From: Clostridia bacterium
GTDB taxonomy: Bacteria; Bacillota; Clostridia; Lachnospirales; Lachnospiraceae
Direction of reading: 5' to 3'
Assembly (NCBI GenBank): GCA_910574475.1
Contig: CAJTAT010000003.1
Coordinates: 372,001-436,000 of the forward strand
DNA length: 64,000 nucleotides
Under the pieces are notes generated by a model that saw only the letters and a list, made by a program, of their open reading frames with translations, was not told the DNA's origin and did no database searches. Each line of letters begins with the position of its first letter. The first letter of the stretch is position 1. Positions 8,514 through 17,441 of this stretch are shown piece after piece. The position numbers and the translations under genes were made by a program.

Positions 8514-9506
8514 TCACTCTTTCATCCAATGCTCCTGGCTCAAATCAATCCTGACTGTTGTCCCTGCTTCCACTTTCGAAACCACGGAAATCCCGACCCC
8601 CAACTGATGGCAAATCTGCTTACAGAGATACAAGCCCAGCCCGCTGGCCCTCTTGTCTTTGCGGCCGTTGCTACCTGTATAGCCTTTCTCAAAAATTCGT
8701 GGAATATCCTCTGAAGCAATCCCGATTCCTGTATCACTGATACAGAGAGTCTTCGGTTCTTCCACTGATATGGTCACGGACCCCTCATTCGTATATTTCA
8801 ATGCATTAGAAAGGATCTGTCCGACTACAAAGGATAGCCATTTTTCATCCGATACCACCGTCTCGCCGGAGGGGACATAGTTAAGTTGAAGCTTCTTCAT
8901 GATAAAATCTCCCCGCAGCTTTCGCAGATTTTCCTGCAGGATTTTATCCAGGCAAACAGTGCGAAAAACGTAGTCTGTGGATTCTGAGCCCATCTTAAAA
9001 TAAGTCAAAACCATCTCCACATACTGTTCAATGTGGAGCAGATCAGACTTAAGCCTCCGTGAAAGCTTGGAATCTTCCTCTTCCAGACGTAATCTCATTG
9101 AGGCAATCGGTGTTTTAATCTGATGGACCCATATAGTAAAATAATCTATCATTTCCTGATAAGAGTATGTCATCTTTTCTTCCAGAGACTGCATTTCCAT
9201 ACATAATTTTCGAATCACCTGCTGATAATCCCTTTCCAAAATGCTTCCAGAATCCACGAGGGTCCCCTTAAGTACTTCCCCATGAAAAGACGAAAGTTCC
9301 ATCAAGCTTTTATGCTTTTTATATGCCTGATACAAAGAATATCCCAGAAACAAGCATCCAATCCAAAAGCAAATTCCTGTAGGGTAGAGGACGGCAGCCA
9401 TTGGCAGATGGTACAGGTAAAAGGTAATCGCAAAGACAGCAGCAAAGATAAGCTCCCTGAAAATAACCATTCGGTGATCCCGTAAATATTGGAATATAAA
9501 CTTCAT
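8514..9506 (-). CDS. bceS: BceS-type intramembrane-sensing histidine kinase
   Basis: A 330-residue kinase with two N-terminal membrane helices (about 14-32 and 38-58) and almost no extracytoplasmic loop, the mark of kinases that take their signal from the partner ABC transporter. The phospho-acceptor is H128 in WVHQIKTPI. The ATPase part has a NALKYT N box, DTGIGI G1 box and an ASGLGLYL G2 box. It follows bceR by 27 bp and shares its transcription unit. Confidence 0.94.
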   Translation of the reverse strand: MKFIFQYLRDHRMVIFRELIFAAVFAITFYLYHLPMAAVLYPTGICFWIGCLFLGYSLYQAYKKHKSLMELSSFHGEVLKGTLVDSGSILERDYQQVIRKLCMEMQSLEEKMTYSYQEMIDYFTIWVHQIKTPIASMRLRLEEEDSKLSRRLKSDLLHIEQYVEMVLTYFKMGSESTDYVFRTVCLDKILQENLRKLRGDFIMKKLQLNYVPSGETVVSDEKWLSFVVGQILSNALKYTNEGSVTISVEEPKTLCISDTGIGIASEDIPRIFEKGYTGSNGRKDKRASGLGLYLCKQICHQLGVGISVVSKVEAGTTVRIDLSQEHWMKE

Positions 9507-9533
9507 GCTGAATTCTCCTATCTAAAGTCCCAG

Positions 9534-10244
9534 TCAAATATCCGCGCAAGTGCGGTTGTCTGAGTCGTTGTTCATGGGAATATAATAGCCTACTCCAAAT
9601 TTTGTCTGGATAAACTCTGTAAGTCCATAGGATTCCAGCTTTTTTCGAAGACGGCCCACATTAACGGTCAGAGTGTTGTCGTCCACATAACAATCCGATT
9701 CCCAAAGGGCGTCCATCAACCGCTCTCTGCTGACGATCTGTCCCTTGTGTTCCATCAGCAGGGAGAGAATTCTATGCTCATTTTTTGTCAACTCAATGGT
9801 TGTATCTCCATAAGTCAGAATGCTGCTTTCCATGTTCAAAAATGCGCCGCGATGTTCCAGAATCGGCATGGTTCCAGCAAAGTCGTAGGTCCGGCGCAGC
9901 AATGCCTGAATCTTGGCGATAAGCACATCAATGTCAAAGGGCTTTACCACAAAATCATCTCCCCCCATATTCATAGCCATCACCATACTCATACGGTCCG
10001 AGGCAGAAGAGAGAAAAAGAATGGGAACATTGGAAATCTTACGAATCTCGGTACACCAGTGATAGCCGTCAAAAGCAGGCAGGCTAATATCCATAATCAC
10101 TAAATGGGGCTGTACTTCTGAAAACTCTGAGAGAATCTTTCGAAAATTTTTTACCCCAAAAATCTTAAGCTCCCACTTTTCTCCTTTGTTTTTCACTGCT
10201 TCCAGGATTCCATTGTCATCCTCTATCATAAAAATGCGATACAT
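9534..10244 (-). CDS. bceR: BceR-type response regulator
   Basis: OmpR-family regulator of 236 residues. The receiver has acidic residues D9 and D10, phospho-acceptor D52 (VIMDIS) and the conserved VVKPFD lysine near 103; a winged-helix DNA-binding domain follows from about 135. I start it at MYRIFMIEDD, which has GAGGAGTAGAGAA upstream, instead of five codons earlier. The start is only 4 bp past the stop of the restriction enzyme gene, so the RM genes and bceRS probably share a transcript. Confidence 0.93.
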   Translation of the reverse strand: MYRIFMIEDDNGILEAVKNKGEKWELKIFGVKNFRKILSEFSEVQPHLVIMDISLPAFDGYHWCTEIRKISNVPILFLSSASDRMSMVMAMNMGGDDFVVKPFDIDVLIAKIQALLRRTYDFAGTMPILEHRGAFLNMESSILTYGDTTIELTKNEHRILSLLMEHKGQIVSRERLMDALWESDCYVDDNTLTVNVGRLRKKLESYGLTEFIQTKFGVGYYIPMNNDSDNRTCADI

Positions 10245-10248
10245 TTCT

Positions 10249-11520
10249 CTACTCCTCAATCAAACGCAATATCCAGTTGATCCAACCGACAACTGTGGAG
10301 GAACGCCTTAAAAAAGTACTGTTCGCCTCCACATGATAGATACGGGACTCTTTCATAATCTGAACAATAGTCTGTGTGTCGGGCATTTTCCCCTCTTTCA
10401 GATGAAGCTTCAAGGTCTCACGAAAAGGCCTGTGTTTTAGTATCTGGGATGCAAGGGCCAACTGACGCTCCTTGTAGTCTAATTCCATAATATAATGTCC
10501 CAGAGAGGAGAGAAAAAAGCAGATAGAGCCTTCCCTGTCCCGCCTCTTTTCTATCAACCCAAGGTAACGTCCAGCATCCGTATAATAATTGGTCTGCCGT
10601 TCATCAAATGCGTACTCCGATGTAATATCCTGCTTTGTCATTAACTTCTCGTGCAACAGCTCTGTAAGGTTAATTACCCGGGTCATACTGTTCGCCTGAG
10701 GAAAAGAAATAAGAGGTTCCGGCTTAAGGGGAACGGTTCTCAAGAGAGATTCTATATCAGACAGGGAAATCTCTGTGGCAATGAGATAGCTTTTCTGCTT
10801 TACCAGTCTTAAAGAATTATAGTTCATAGGATCCTGGAATTCATACTCGTAGAGATAAAAAACACCATTAGAAAAAATCAAAAAGACTGGCTTTACAGGC
10901 TTTGTTACCCTGTCCCGCCAAACCCGAAACGGATAGTAGAGCTGGCGCACAAGAAAATCATCGGATAAGTCTCTTTTTGCTTCAAACAGAGAAAGATAGT
11001 GAACGCCTTCGTAGGCTGCATCAATCTCGATCTGGGAATGATTGACGGAAACTGTCTTTAATCCTCCGTCAGTACAAATTTGAAAATCAAAGGAGCCTGA
11101 GCTCATACGCCCGCTGACTGTGGAGACAAGCTCCTCATCCTCCAGAAAATCCCTTAGAATTCCGCAGGCATTTGCACAGTTGAGAGCAATCGCCTCACTG
11201 ACAAGAAACTTGGGCATAAGACTTTGAATGTGTGGGGGAATGGAGATTCTCTGAACGTTGGCCGTGGGCGCTAAAAACTCCTCATAAGCAGTAAAGGAGG
11301 AGATCACATAGTCCCCACGGGAAACTGGAAGAATAGCCAGATGATTGTCTGCAAAGATTACAGGAAGATTTACTTTGTGATCAAACTTCGTCATCAGTCT
11401 CGGTTCACGAAACTCTTTGATCTGACTGGCTGAGATGACAAATTGTCCCTCTTGCCTAATGGCGTCAAGAATATGGTACTGCTCAAACAGTCTTTCCCAT
11501 GCAGTATCATTCAGTCCCAT
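10249..11520 (-). CDS. Type II restriction endonuclease (PD-(D/E)XK)
   Basis: A 423-residue protein directly downstream of, and overlapping by 14 bp, a Dam-family adenine methyltransferase. A nuclease-like core is visible: ID167 in IEIDAAYEG, then E180-A-K182 in LFEAKR, then the DDFLVRQLYYPFR helix, which matches the D...ExK layout of PD-(D/E)XK enzymes. The C-terminal 130 residues look like a winged-helix region. It resembles a group of Firmicutes type II enzymes known mainly by DUF names and is not a DpnII homologue I recognise. Recognition sequence is unknown; the gene pairing makes the restriction role likely. Confidence 0.8.
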   Translation of the reverse strand: MGLNDTAWERLFEQYHILDAIRQEGQFVISASQIKEFREPRLMTKFDHKVNLPVIFADNHLAILPVSRGDYVISSFTAYEEFLAPTANVQRISIPPHIQSLMPKFLVSEAIALNCANACGILRDFLEDEELVSTVSGRMSSGSFDFQICTDGGLKTVSVNHSQIEIDAAYEGVHYLSLFEAKRDLSDDFLVRQLYYPFRVWRDRVTKPVKPVFLIFSNGVFYLYEYEFQDPMNYNSLRLVKQKSYLIATEISLSDIESLLRTVPLKPEPLISFPQANSMTRVINLTELLHEKLMTKQDITSEYAFDERQTNYYTDAGRYLGLIEKRRDREGSICFFLSSLGHYIMELDYKERQLALASQILKHRPFRETLKLHLKEGKMPDTQTIVQIMKESRIYHVEANSTFLRRSSTVVGWINWILRLIEE

Positions 11521-12349
11521 AGTTTGTAATCAGCACCTCCTCAATGGCTCCCCGCTTACTGGCATCCGAATTAATGGCTCTCTTGGCCTTCACAATGGTC
11601 ACATGATAATCCTGATACAGCTCTTTGATAAAGTCAGTGGCAGAGTTGGATAAGATAAATTTTATCCCCCGTTTGGTGAGACTGTCACAGGCCTCCTTTA
11701 GTCGAATCTGTTCCTTTCGGTCAAAGCCTCCCTTATTATAGCCTGTAAAGCTGGCTGTATCAGAAACGGGATCGTAGGGCGGATCCAAATACACCAGAGC
11801 GCCTTTTCTAACTCGGTCAAGTGTTATGGCAAAATCTTCACTGTAGAAAGAAAGATTGCTAGCATTAAAATAATTGCTCACAGCCCGCAGCACAGGTTCA
11901 TTGACAATATTGGGATTTTTATAATGTCCAAAAGGCGAGTTGAACTCCCCGGAAGAGTTCACCCGAAAGAGCCCGTTAAAACAAGTCTTATTCAAGTAAA
12001 GTAATCTGGAGGCTTTCTCAACCTGTGGCATGGCTTCATAGGCTGCCTTGTCCCGATCCACATCTCTTATGGTATAAAAATACTCCGATGTGTTTTCATG
12101 CTTTTTTAAAAGCTCAATCAAAGTATCCACGTCGTCCCGTATCACCTGATATACCGTTATCAGATCTGTGTTCAAATCATTTACAATCGCTTTCGATGGC
12201 TGGATAGAAAATAAAACTGCACCACCGCCCAGAAAGGGTTCGCAGTAAGTTGTAATTCGCTTGGGAAGAAGAGGTATAATCTCATCCAAAAGCTGACGCT
12301 TGCCGCCCACCCATTTTACCACTGGGGCAACCAGTTTATTTTTTGCCAT
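11507..12349 (-). CDS. Dam-family DNA adenine N6-methyltransferase
   Basis: A 280-residue alpha-class adenine methyltransferase: VKWVGGKRQL near the N terminus, SAM-binding EPFLGGGAVLF at 37-47, and catalytic DPPY at 189-192. It protects host DNA from the co-encoded endonuclease. Dam/DpnM relatives often methylate GATC, but others in the fold do not, so the site is only a guess. The start has AAGGGAGATACAGAAA upstream and lies 25 bp after the VanY-like gene, suggesting one transcript through VanY, M, R and BceRS. Confidence 0.92.
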   Translation of the reverse strand: MAKNKLVAPVVKWVGGKRQLLDEIIPLLPKRITTYCEPFLGGGAVLFSIQPSKAIVNDLNTDLITVYQVIRDDVDTLIELLKKHENTSEYFYTIRDVDRDKAAYEAMPQVEKASRLLYLNKTCFNGLFRVNSSGEFNSPFGHYKNPNIVNEPVLRAVSNYFNASNLSFYSEDFAITLDRVRKGALVYLDPPYDPVSDTASFTGYNKGGFDRKEQIRLKEACDSLTKRGIKFILSNSATDFIKELYQDYHVTIVKAKRAINSDASKRGAIEEVLITNYGTE

Positions 12350-12374
12350 TTTCTGTATCTCCCTTCTTACCTAA

Positions 12375-13187
12375 CTATGACAGGTCTTCCTGGTGGGACG
12401 TTACCCCAAGATATTCCTCGAAGGTAATCCCCTTTTCCATAATCTCCTGGGCTGCTTCCTTTCCCACATAACGAAAATGCCATGGTTCATAGATAATTCC
12501 CGTAATATCTGTCTTGCCGTTGGGATATCGGAGGATAAAGCCATATTCTGCACAGTTTTCCTCCAGCCACTTGAAGCCCTTTGTGGTCTCCTGCCTTTCA
12601 TCTAAACCTCTGTATTCAGAAGATACTAAATCCAGCGCCAAGCCCAAATGATGCTCACTCGTCCCCGGAACTGCAACCACCTGGGCTGCCAGCCTTTTTG
12701 CCTCTGCATAGGCATATCCCTCCCGGATATATTCCTCTATTTTATTGCTATGTAGGTCAATCTGTTTATCCATATCCCGGTAAGAGGAAATCACATAAAT
12801 GTAAGCTCCGTCTTTTCTGGCAGCTTTGAGCATTGCCTGAAAATCATCATAAATCCTGGCGTCTACCTGATGGCCATTCCCAATGGACTTTAATTCCACT
12901 TCAAAGTCCTCTGGTATGGTATGGGAATAATTGACCAGTATGAGGTTCCAGTCGTCCGGCAGATTTTCCTCAGGTTCCTGGGCTTCTTCCTCTTCTGCAA
13001 TAGCAGCCGCCAACATTTCCCGGGCTTCTTCTGATGCACTGGGAAATGTCAGCTCTGTCTCTAGAAGCTCTTTTGCCTGTGCTTCCAAATATTTTGTGTA
13101 AACGACACTGAGCAAAATTCCCACAGTCAAGAACATAACAACACTCGTTATCACATTTAATATTTTTTGCTTTTGCCGTCTGTTCAT
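12375..13187 (-). CDS. VanY-like D-alanyl-D-alanine carboxypeptidase (M15B)
   Basis: A 270-residue membrane-anchored peptidase that trims the terminal D-Ala of peptidoglycan stems outside the cell. One TM helix covers about 11-30. The zinc site is S177-x-H179-x-x-G-x-A-x-D186 and EPWH with H237; the SYRD segment near 135 is also typical. A glutamate-rich stretch at 63-74 links anchor and domain. First gene of the run leading into the RM and Bce genes. A wall-modifying enzyme next to a peptide-antibiotic resistance module is functionally plausible, but common regulation is inference. Confidence 0.92.
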   Translation of the reverse strand: MNRRQKQKILNVITSVVMFLTVGILLSVVYTKYLEAQAKELLETELTFPSASEEAREMLAAAIAEEEEAQEPEENLPDDWNLILVNYSHTIPEDFEVELKSIGNGHQVDARIYDDFQAMLKAARKDGAYIYVISSYRDMDKQIDLHSNKIEEYIREGYAYAEAKRLAAQVVAVPGTSEHHLGLALDLVSSEYRGLDERQETTKGFKWLEENCAEYGFILRYPNGKTDITGIIYEPWHFRYVGKEAAQEIMEKGITFEEYLGVTSHQEDLS

Positions 13188-13225
13188 TCGTTCTTTGTTC
13201 CTCTCTGCCGGTACTTCTGCTTTTT

Positions 13226-13254
13226 AGTATAGTATAAAACAAAAGGCTTTTCAA
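13226..13254 (-). promoter_or_regulatory. Promoter for the VanY-led gene run
   Basis: Minus-strand TTGAAA (13254-13249), 17-bp spacer, TATACT (13231-13226), about 40 bp before the VanY-like start codon. Confidence 0.6.
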
Positions 13255-13287
13255 GGAGGAACCTGGCTTTTCATCTGCCATTTGTTA

Positions 13288-13929
13288 CTACCATTCTCTC
13301 TTTCGGATAATTCGCACAGACATACAATAGCTCGCAAACACATAAAGAACAGCCAACACAATACCGCCTATCGCCAGGCCAATCATCATAGGCTCTGTCA
13401 AAATATCTTCCAGATTCAACTTCTTCATCAAAGTAATCCCCAGGTAAATCACACCAAAAATTGCAATATAGCAGACCATCAGCAGCATTCTGGCCTTCTC
13501 TACACCCATTTTGAATACAAGAGGCAGCATAGTGGAAAAAACAATGAGAAACACTGCCACCACTGACAGAATGGATACCAGTTGTTCGGCTAAAGACTCC
13601 ACATCAGGTATCAGGAAGTTTATAGCAAGGTTCCCCAGCATCCCTATGACACTGCCCGTACCTAGTAGCAGTAAAAACATAACGTATTTGGTGCGCACCA
13701 AATCTTCCCGGCAGACTGGAAGAGTCAGGGCATACTTGTCAAAAGATACTGCCTCATCATATCCCAAACTGGTGAGGATCAGCATGGAAAAGCTCAAAAT
13801 TGTCATCATGGGGAAAAAGGTTGGGTTCTTTAAAAAAAAGCAATATAAAGTAAAGAATAATAAAATCAGCAAATACTGCCTGGACACCTTTCTCAAATTA
13901 TAAATATCTTTTAATAATAAACCTTTCAT
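13288..13929 (-). CDS. ABC-2 type transporter permease
   Basis: A 213-residue protein with about six hydrophobic helices, starting MKGLLLKDIYNLRK, the usual opening of the ABC2_membrane_5 family. I place the start at the ATG after AGGAGGAGATAATAGG rather than 16 codons upstream. It follows its ATPase by 35 bp. With the upstream YtrA-type GntR regulator it forms a three-gene unit of the kind linked to cell-envelope stress in Firmicutes. Substrate unknown. Confidence 0.85.
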   Translation of the reverse strand: MKGLLLKDIYNLRKVSRQYLLILLFFTLYCFFLKNPTFFPMMTILSFSMLILTSLGYDEAVSFDKYALTLPVCREDLVRTKYVMFLLLLGTGSVIGMLGNLAINFLIPDVESLAEQLVSILSVVAVFLIVFSTMLPLVFKMGVEKARMLLMVCYIAIFGVIYLGITLMKKLNLEDILTEPMMIGLAIGGIVLAVLYVFASYCMSVRIIRKREW

Positions 13930-13964
13930 CCTATTATCTCCTCCTATCTTAATTTGCCCATGTA

Positions 13965-14822
13965 TTATAAATTGCACTTGACCACATACAGCAAAATATC
14001 TTCTATAGACGCCTGATCAATCACATAGTCATGAGGCCGTTCATCCAGAATGTGGCGGTTATTCACAAGCACCTCTACTTCAAATCGATTTTTCTGGACG
14101 CCTACAATCAGTTCTGGATTTATCTCACGATACTGTTCCTCGCTGCAACGAACCACTCCATAATCATACAACAGAGCATCTTTATTCTCAAAAAACAAAA
14201 GTCTCCCCTTGTGAATCAGCAAAATATAATCACAGATTTTCTCAATATCGCTTGTAATGTGAGAAGAGAGAAACACGGTGTGATCCTCCTCCTGAATAAA
14301 CTCCATAAAAATATCGAGAATTTCATTGCGGACAATAGGGTCCAGGGAACCGCAGGCGTCATCCAAAATAATCAGCTTTGCTTTATGGGAAAGGCCTACT
14401 GCAATGGACAGCTTCACCTTCATACCTCTGGAAAATTCTTTCACCGGCCTTTTATCGGGAAGGTCAAATCTCCTGCAGTATTCCAGAAAAGTTGCCGGTT
14501 CCCAATGGCGATAGATCTGCTTCATCATTTGATTTACGTCTAAGACCCGAAGTCCGTCTGGAAAATAACATTCATCAAAAATGACGCTGATATCTTCCTT
14601 TAGTTCCTTATCCTGGGCGCCATCCTTTTTTCCGAAAAGCTGAACCTCTCCGCTGTCTCTCTGAATCAAATCCAGGATGGCTTTTATGGTCGTGCTTTTT
14701 CCTGCTCCATTTTCTCCGATAAATCCCACAATAGAACCTGTAGGTATCTGAAAGCTTACATGATCCAGCGTAAATCCATTATATTTTTTTGTCAGTCCCT
14801 TTACTTCAATTGCATAATCCAT
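13965..14822 (-). CDS. ABC transporter ATP-binding protein (YtrB-like)
   Basis: About 285 residues. Walker A GENGAGKST sits at 36-44; the signature is the degenerate FSRGM typical of YtrB-like ATPases. Walker B reads LIILDDACGSLDP: the catalytic glutamate position is aspartate and PTAGLDP is replaced by ACGSLDP, so hydrolysis may be slow. I prefer the ATG at 14822 (8 nt after AGGAG) over a GTG two codons upstream; the GntR stop codon overlaps that GTG. Partner permease is downstream. Confidence 0.9.
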   Translation of the reverse strand: MDYAIEVKGLTKKYNGFTLDHVSFQIPTGSIVGFIGENGAGKSTTIKAILDLIQRDSGEVQLFGKKDGAQDKELKEDISVIFDECYFPDGLRVLDVNQMMKQIYRHWEPATFLEYCRRFDLPDKRPVKEFSRGMKVKLSIAVGLSHKAKLIILDDACGSLDPIVRNEILDIFMEFIQEEDHTVFLSSHITSDIEKICDYILLIHKGRLLFFENKDALLYDYGVVRCSEEQYREINPELIVGVQKNRFEVEVLVNNRHILDERPHDYVIDQASIEDILLYVVKCNL

Positions 14823-14824
14823 AT

Positions 14825-15199
14825 TCACATCTCCTCATAAAGCATTTTTACAATATCGATTAACTCCTGTTCTTCCATGCCATACTGCCTTGCCGTATCC
14901 ACAGCCGCCTGCAGATGTCCTTCCACAATCTTTAACTGCTCTTCCTTCACAAATTCCCGATCTGCCTCCCTGACAAAGCTGCCCTTTCCCACAATTGTGG
15001 TGATAAATCCATCTCGCTCCAGGTCCTCGTATGCCCGCTTTGTGGTAATCACACTGATTCGAAGCTCCTTGGCTAGCAGTCTCATAGAGGGAAGAGGATC
15101 TCCTGGACTTAAAGAGCCATTCATAATCATCCACTTGATCTGTGATGTAATCTGCTCATAGATAGGTTTTCCACTTGAGTTGCTGATAATAATATTCAT
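14825..15199 (-). CDS. GntR family regulator, YtrA subfamily
   Basis: A 124-residue regulator with an N-terminal winged helix (KPIYEQITSQIKWMI, then PLPSMRLLAKELRISVITTKRAYEDL) and only a short C-terminal helical tail, as in YtrA-type repressors that control neighbouring ABC transporters. I start it at MNIIISNSSG behind GAGGAAAAGA. It leads the ABC operon and its promoter overlaps a 10-bp inverted repeat, which points to autorepression. Confidence 0.93.
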   Translation of the reverse strand: MNIIISNSSGKPIYEQITSQIKWMIMNGSLSPGDPLPSMRLLAKELRISVITTKRAYEDLERDGFITTIVGKGSFVREADREFVKEEQLKIVEGHLQAAVDTARQYGMEEQELIDIVKMLYEEM

Positions 15200-15250
15200 T
15201 CTTTTCCTCACCTGCGCGCGCTTATATTTGGGTTTCTATAAATCTCATTA

Positions 15251-15292
15251 TGTTTATATAATGTATATATCATATATAAACAATATTGTCAA
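15251..15292 (-). promoter_or_regulatory. Promoter and palindromic operator of the YtrA-type operon
   Basis: Minus-strand TTGACA (15292-15287), 17-bp spacer, TATATA (15269-15264). Perfect inverted arms TGTTTATATA (15251-15260) and TATATAAACA (15273-15282) straddle the -10 box. A bound repressor here would block the promoter. Confidence 0.7.
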
Positions 15293-15312
15293 TATATAAT
15301 TTTATATACAAT

Positions 15313-15352
15313 AAAAAGGCTATTGCAAAAAACTGTAAGTCTTTGCAATAGC
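15313..15352 (-). terminator. Terminator of the NlpC/P60 gene
   Basis: Minus strand: GCTATTGCAAA and TTTGCAATAGC form an 11-bp perfect stem, followed by CTTTTTATTG. It lies 45 bp past the stop of the hydrolase gene. Confidence 0.85.
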
Positions 15353-15396
15353 ACTTTGTCGCAATTATCTTTGGTAATCAAAGAATCCGATCTTTG

Positions 15397-16647
15397 TTAA
15401 TAACACCGCCGCACAGACAGAATCGGACGGTACTGGGCATTTCCAGTTTTAATACCGGAAGCCGGAGTACTGGCATGTACAATTCTTCCGCCTCCAAGAT
15501 ATATGGCCACATGTCCGCTGTAGCAGATGAGATCTCCCGCCTGGGCTTCCGAATAACTCACCTCCCGGCCTGCTGAACGCTGAGCGCTGGAGCTTCGTGG
15601 AATCGAGATACCAAAATTTCGGTATACAGACTGGGTAAACCCAGAACAATCTGCCCCATTTGTCAGGCTTGTCCCTCCTGCCACATACGGATTTCCCACG
15701 AACTGAAGGGCATAGTTTGCAATAGCCGATCCTGTAGCGTTATTTCCCCCAGAGGAAACTGTGCCGCCGCCGGAAGAAGATTCCCCGGGATCGGAGTTCG
15801 AAGTATTCCCCGGATTCGTAATAGTGTTGGAATTGGAAATTGTTCCTGATTCAGAGCTTGAGTTATTCTTTGCTGCCGCAGCAGCTGCAGCGGCAGCCTC
15901 TGCTTCTCTTCTTTTTCTCTCTTTCTCTAAGCGTTTCAGCTCCGCAGCCTGTTCATTCAGCTTGTTCTTATATGCCTGGGCCTTTGATCTGGCGTCCGCA
16001 AGCTGGCTCTCAAAGTTTGCCTCCTGAGCCTGCTTCTGTGCTAAAGCAGCCTCTACATTTGCCTTTTCTGTCTCATATTCATCCTGAAGATCCATCAGAT
16101 CCGCTTTCTCCTGCTCCAGCTGATCCAAAAGCTCGATTACTTCCTGTTTAGTCTCCTGGTAGGCAATCAAAAGACTGCGATCCTGTTCATGAATCTCCTG
16201 TGAAAAATCCTTCTTGTTCAAAAAGTCCGAAAAGCTTTCCGCTGTCAGAAGTAATGTCAAATAATCCTGGTTCCCTTCCTCATATATGTACTGAATACGA
16301 AGCTTCATATCCTCATACTGCTCTTCTTCCCGCTTCTTGGCTGCCTGATAATCAATCTCTGCCTGATTAAGTTCTGCCTGCTTTGCCTCCAGATCTGCTG
16401 CCAAAAGCTCCAAATTCAAAACCAGATCTATCAGTTCAGAATCCAATGCATCAATCTCATTCAACACCTGGTTTCTCTGCCCCTCAATAGACTTCACCTG
16501 CTTGTTGATCTCATCCAGCTGCTTCTGTGTCTCTTTCTGCTGCTTTTTAATCTCTGCCTCTGTGGCATAAGTCTGTATCGGAAAGCAGAGACACAGACTG
16601 AGAACTATGGCAACTACTCTTGTATATCTGCTTTTTTGTCTATTCAT
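15397..16647 (-). CDS. Secreted coiled-coil NlpC/P60 peptidoglycan endopeptidase
   Basis: A 416-residue secreted hydrolase resembling PcsB/CwlO-type enzymes. Signal peptide about 1-28 (hydrophobic VVAIVLSLCLCF), long coiled coil about 30-250, an alanine run and a Ser/Gly/Asn linker about 255-310, then an NlpC/P60 domain with C334 (DCSGF), H379 (GHVAIY) and H391 (VHAS). In the family the coiled coil regulates activity, often through FtsX. I start it at MNRQKSRYTR after AAAGGATATACT. Cleaves stem peptides in the wall. Stands alone with its own terminator. Confidence 0.94.
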   Translation of the reverse strand: MNRQKSRYTRVVAIVLSLCLCFPIQTYATEAEIKKQQKETQKQLDEINKQVKSIEGQRNQVLNEIDALDSELIDLVLNLELLAADLEAKQAELNQAEIDYQAAKKREEEQYEDMKLRIQYIYEEGNQDYLTLLLTAESFSDFLNKKDFSQEIHEQDRSLLIAYQETKQEVIELLDQLEQEKADLMDLQDEYETEKANVEAALAQKQAQEANFESQLADARSKAQAYKNKLNEQAAELKRLEKERKRREAEAAAAAAAAAKNNSSSESGTISNSNTITNPGNTSNSDPGESSSGGGTVSSGGNNATGSAIANYALQFVGNPYVAGGTSLTNGADCSGFTQSVYRNFGISIPRSSSAQRSAGREVSYSEAQAGDLICYSGHVAIYLGGGRIVHASTPASGIKTGNAQYRPILSVRRCY

Positions 16648-16772
16648 AGTATATCCTTTCTTAAACATAAAACTAACTTCCCGGCTAAATTCTATTATAG
16701 CTGCTGTTCTAATATATTACAAGAATTTTAGAACATTTTATGTGAACCATTATATTACAATAGTCCCAATAA

Positions 16773-17441
16773 TTAAAGTTCCTTCAAAAAAGCCTTCCAT
16801 GCATCCTCGTGCTCCACATAATAAAGGGGACAAGGCTTTCCGCCCACATCATAATGTCGCAGAACATCTTTCGGTTTTAAATCGTATTCATACAGAAGCC
16901 ATTTCACCAGGTGTATCAAGGATTGATACGTCTCCTCTGTGAATTTTCCGTCTTCTGACACATAGCAACATTCTATGGAAATAGAGTCTTCATTTCTGGT
17001 TTTCACTGAGTAGGCGATCTCCTCCAAAGGAATACACTGAATAATCTCTCCTTCATATCCAATGATAAAATGAGAACTTGCTGAAGTCTCCTGAGTATCT
17101 TTCAGATTCTCAAAATAACTGCGGTTCTGAGCTGCAGAGGTCCCTGGATTTGCCGTGTAATGTACAAAGATATTTTTTACCTTTTTCAGCTCATCGCCTG
17201 GGCGAGAATAGGGATTTTCTGTCAGATAGTCTACTGTAAGCTCTGGCTGCTCCACAGGTTCTCTCTTGGCTCGCCGGTAGACTTCGTAAATGCCAAACCC
17301 CATCCCCACAACAAACAGCAATATCACAAACAGGGCAAAACATCGAACTAGAATTTTCTGTCGTTTACGCTGTTTTCTGCTGATTCTTTTACGAGGCCTT
17401 TCTTGATTTCCTTTAGATTTTGTGTAAGATTTTATCGACAT
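16773..17441 (-). CDS. Membrane-anchored N-acetylmuramoyl-L-alanine amidase (Amidase_2)
   Basis: A 222-residue protein: strongly basic cytoplasmic N terminus (1-30), one TM helix (about 32-52), then an amidase_2 domain. Zinc ligands are H94 (FVHYTA), H196 (LRHYDV) and C204 (KPCP), with catalytic E157. It would cut the bond between muramic acid and L-Ala outside the membrane. The start chosen, MSIKSYTKSK, overlaps the end of ktrA by 29 bp, suggesting coupling to the potassium genes. Confidence 0.9.
   Translation of the reverse strand: MSIKSYTKSKGNQERPRKRISRKQRKRQKILVRCFALFVILLFVVGMGFGIYEVYRRAKREPVEQPELTVDYLTENPYSRPGDELKKVKNIFVHYTANPGTSAAQNRSYFENLKDTQETSASSHFIIGYEGEIIQCIPLEEIAYSVKTRNEDSISIECCYVSEDGKFTEETYQSLIHLVKWLLYEYDLKPKDVLRHYDVGGKPCPLYYVEHEDAWKAFLKEL

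Noticed and set aside
10249..12349. RM genes as part of a prophage or insertion sequence
   Set aside because: No integrase, transposase, terminal repeats or phage genes are nearby.
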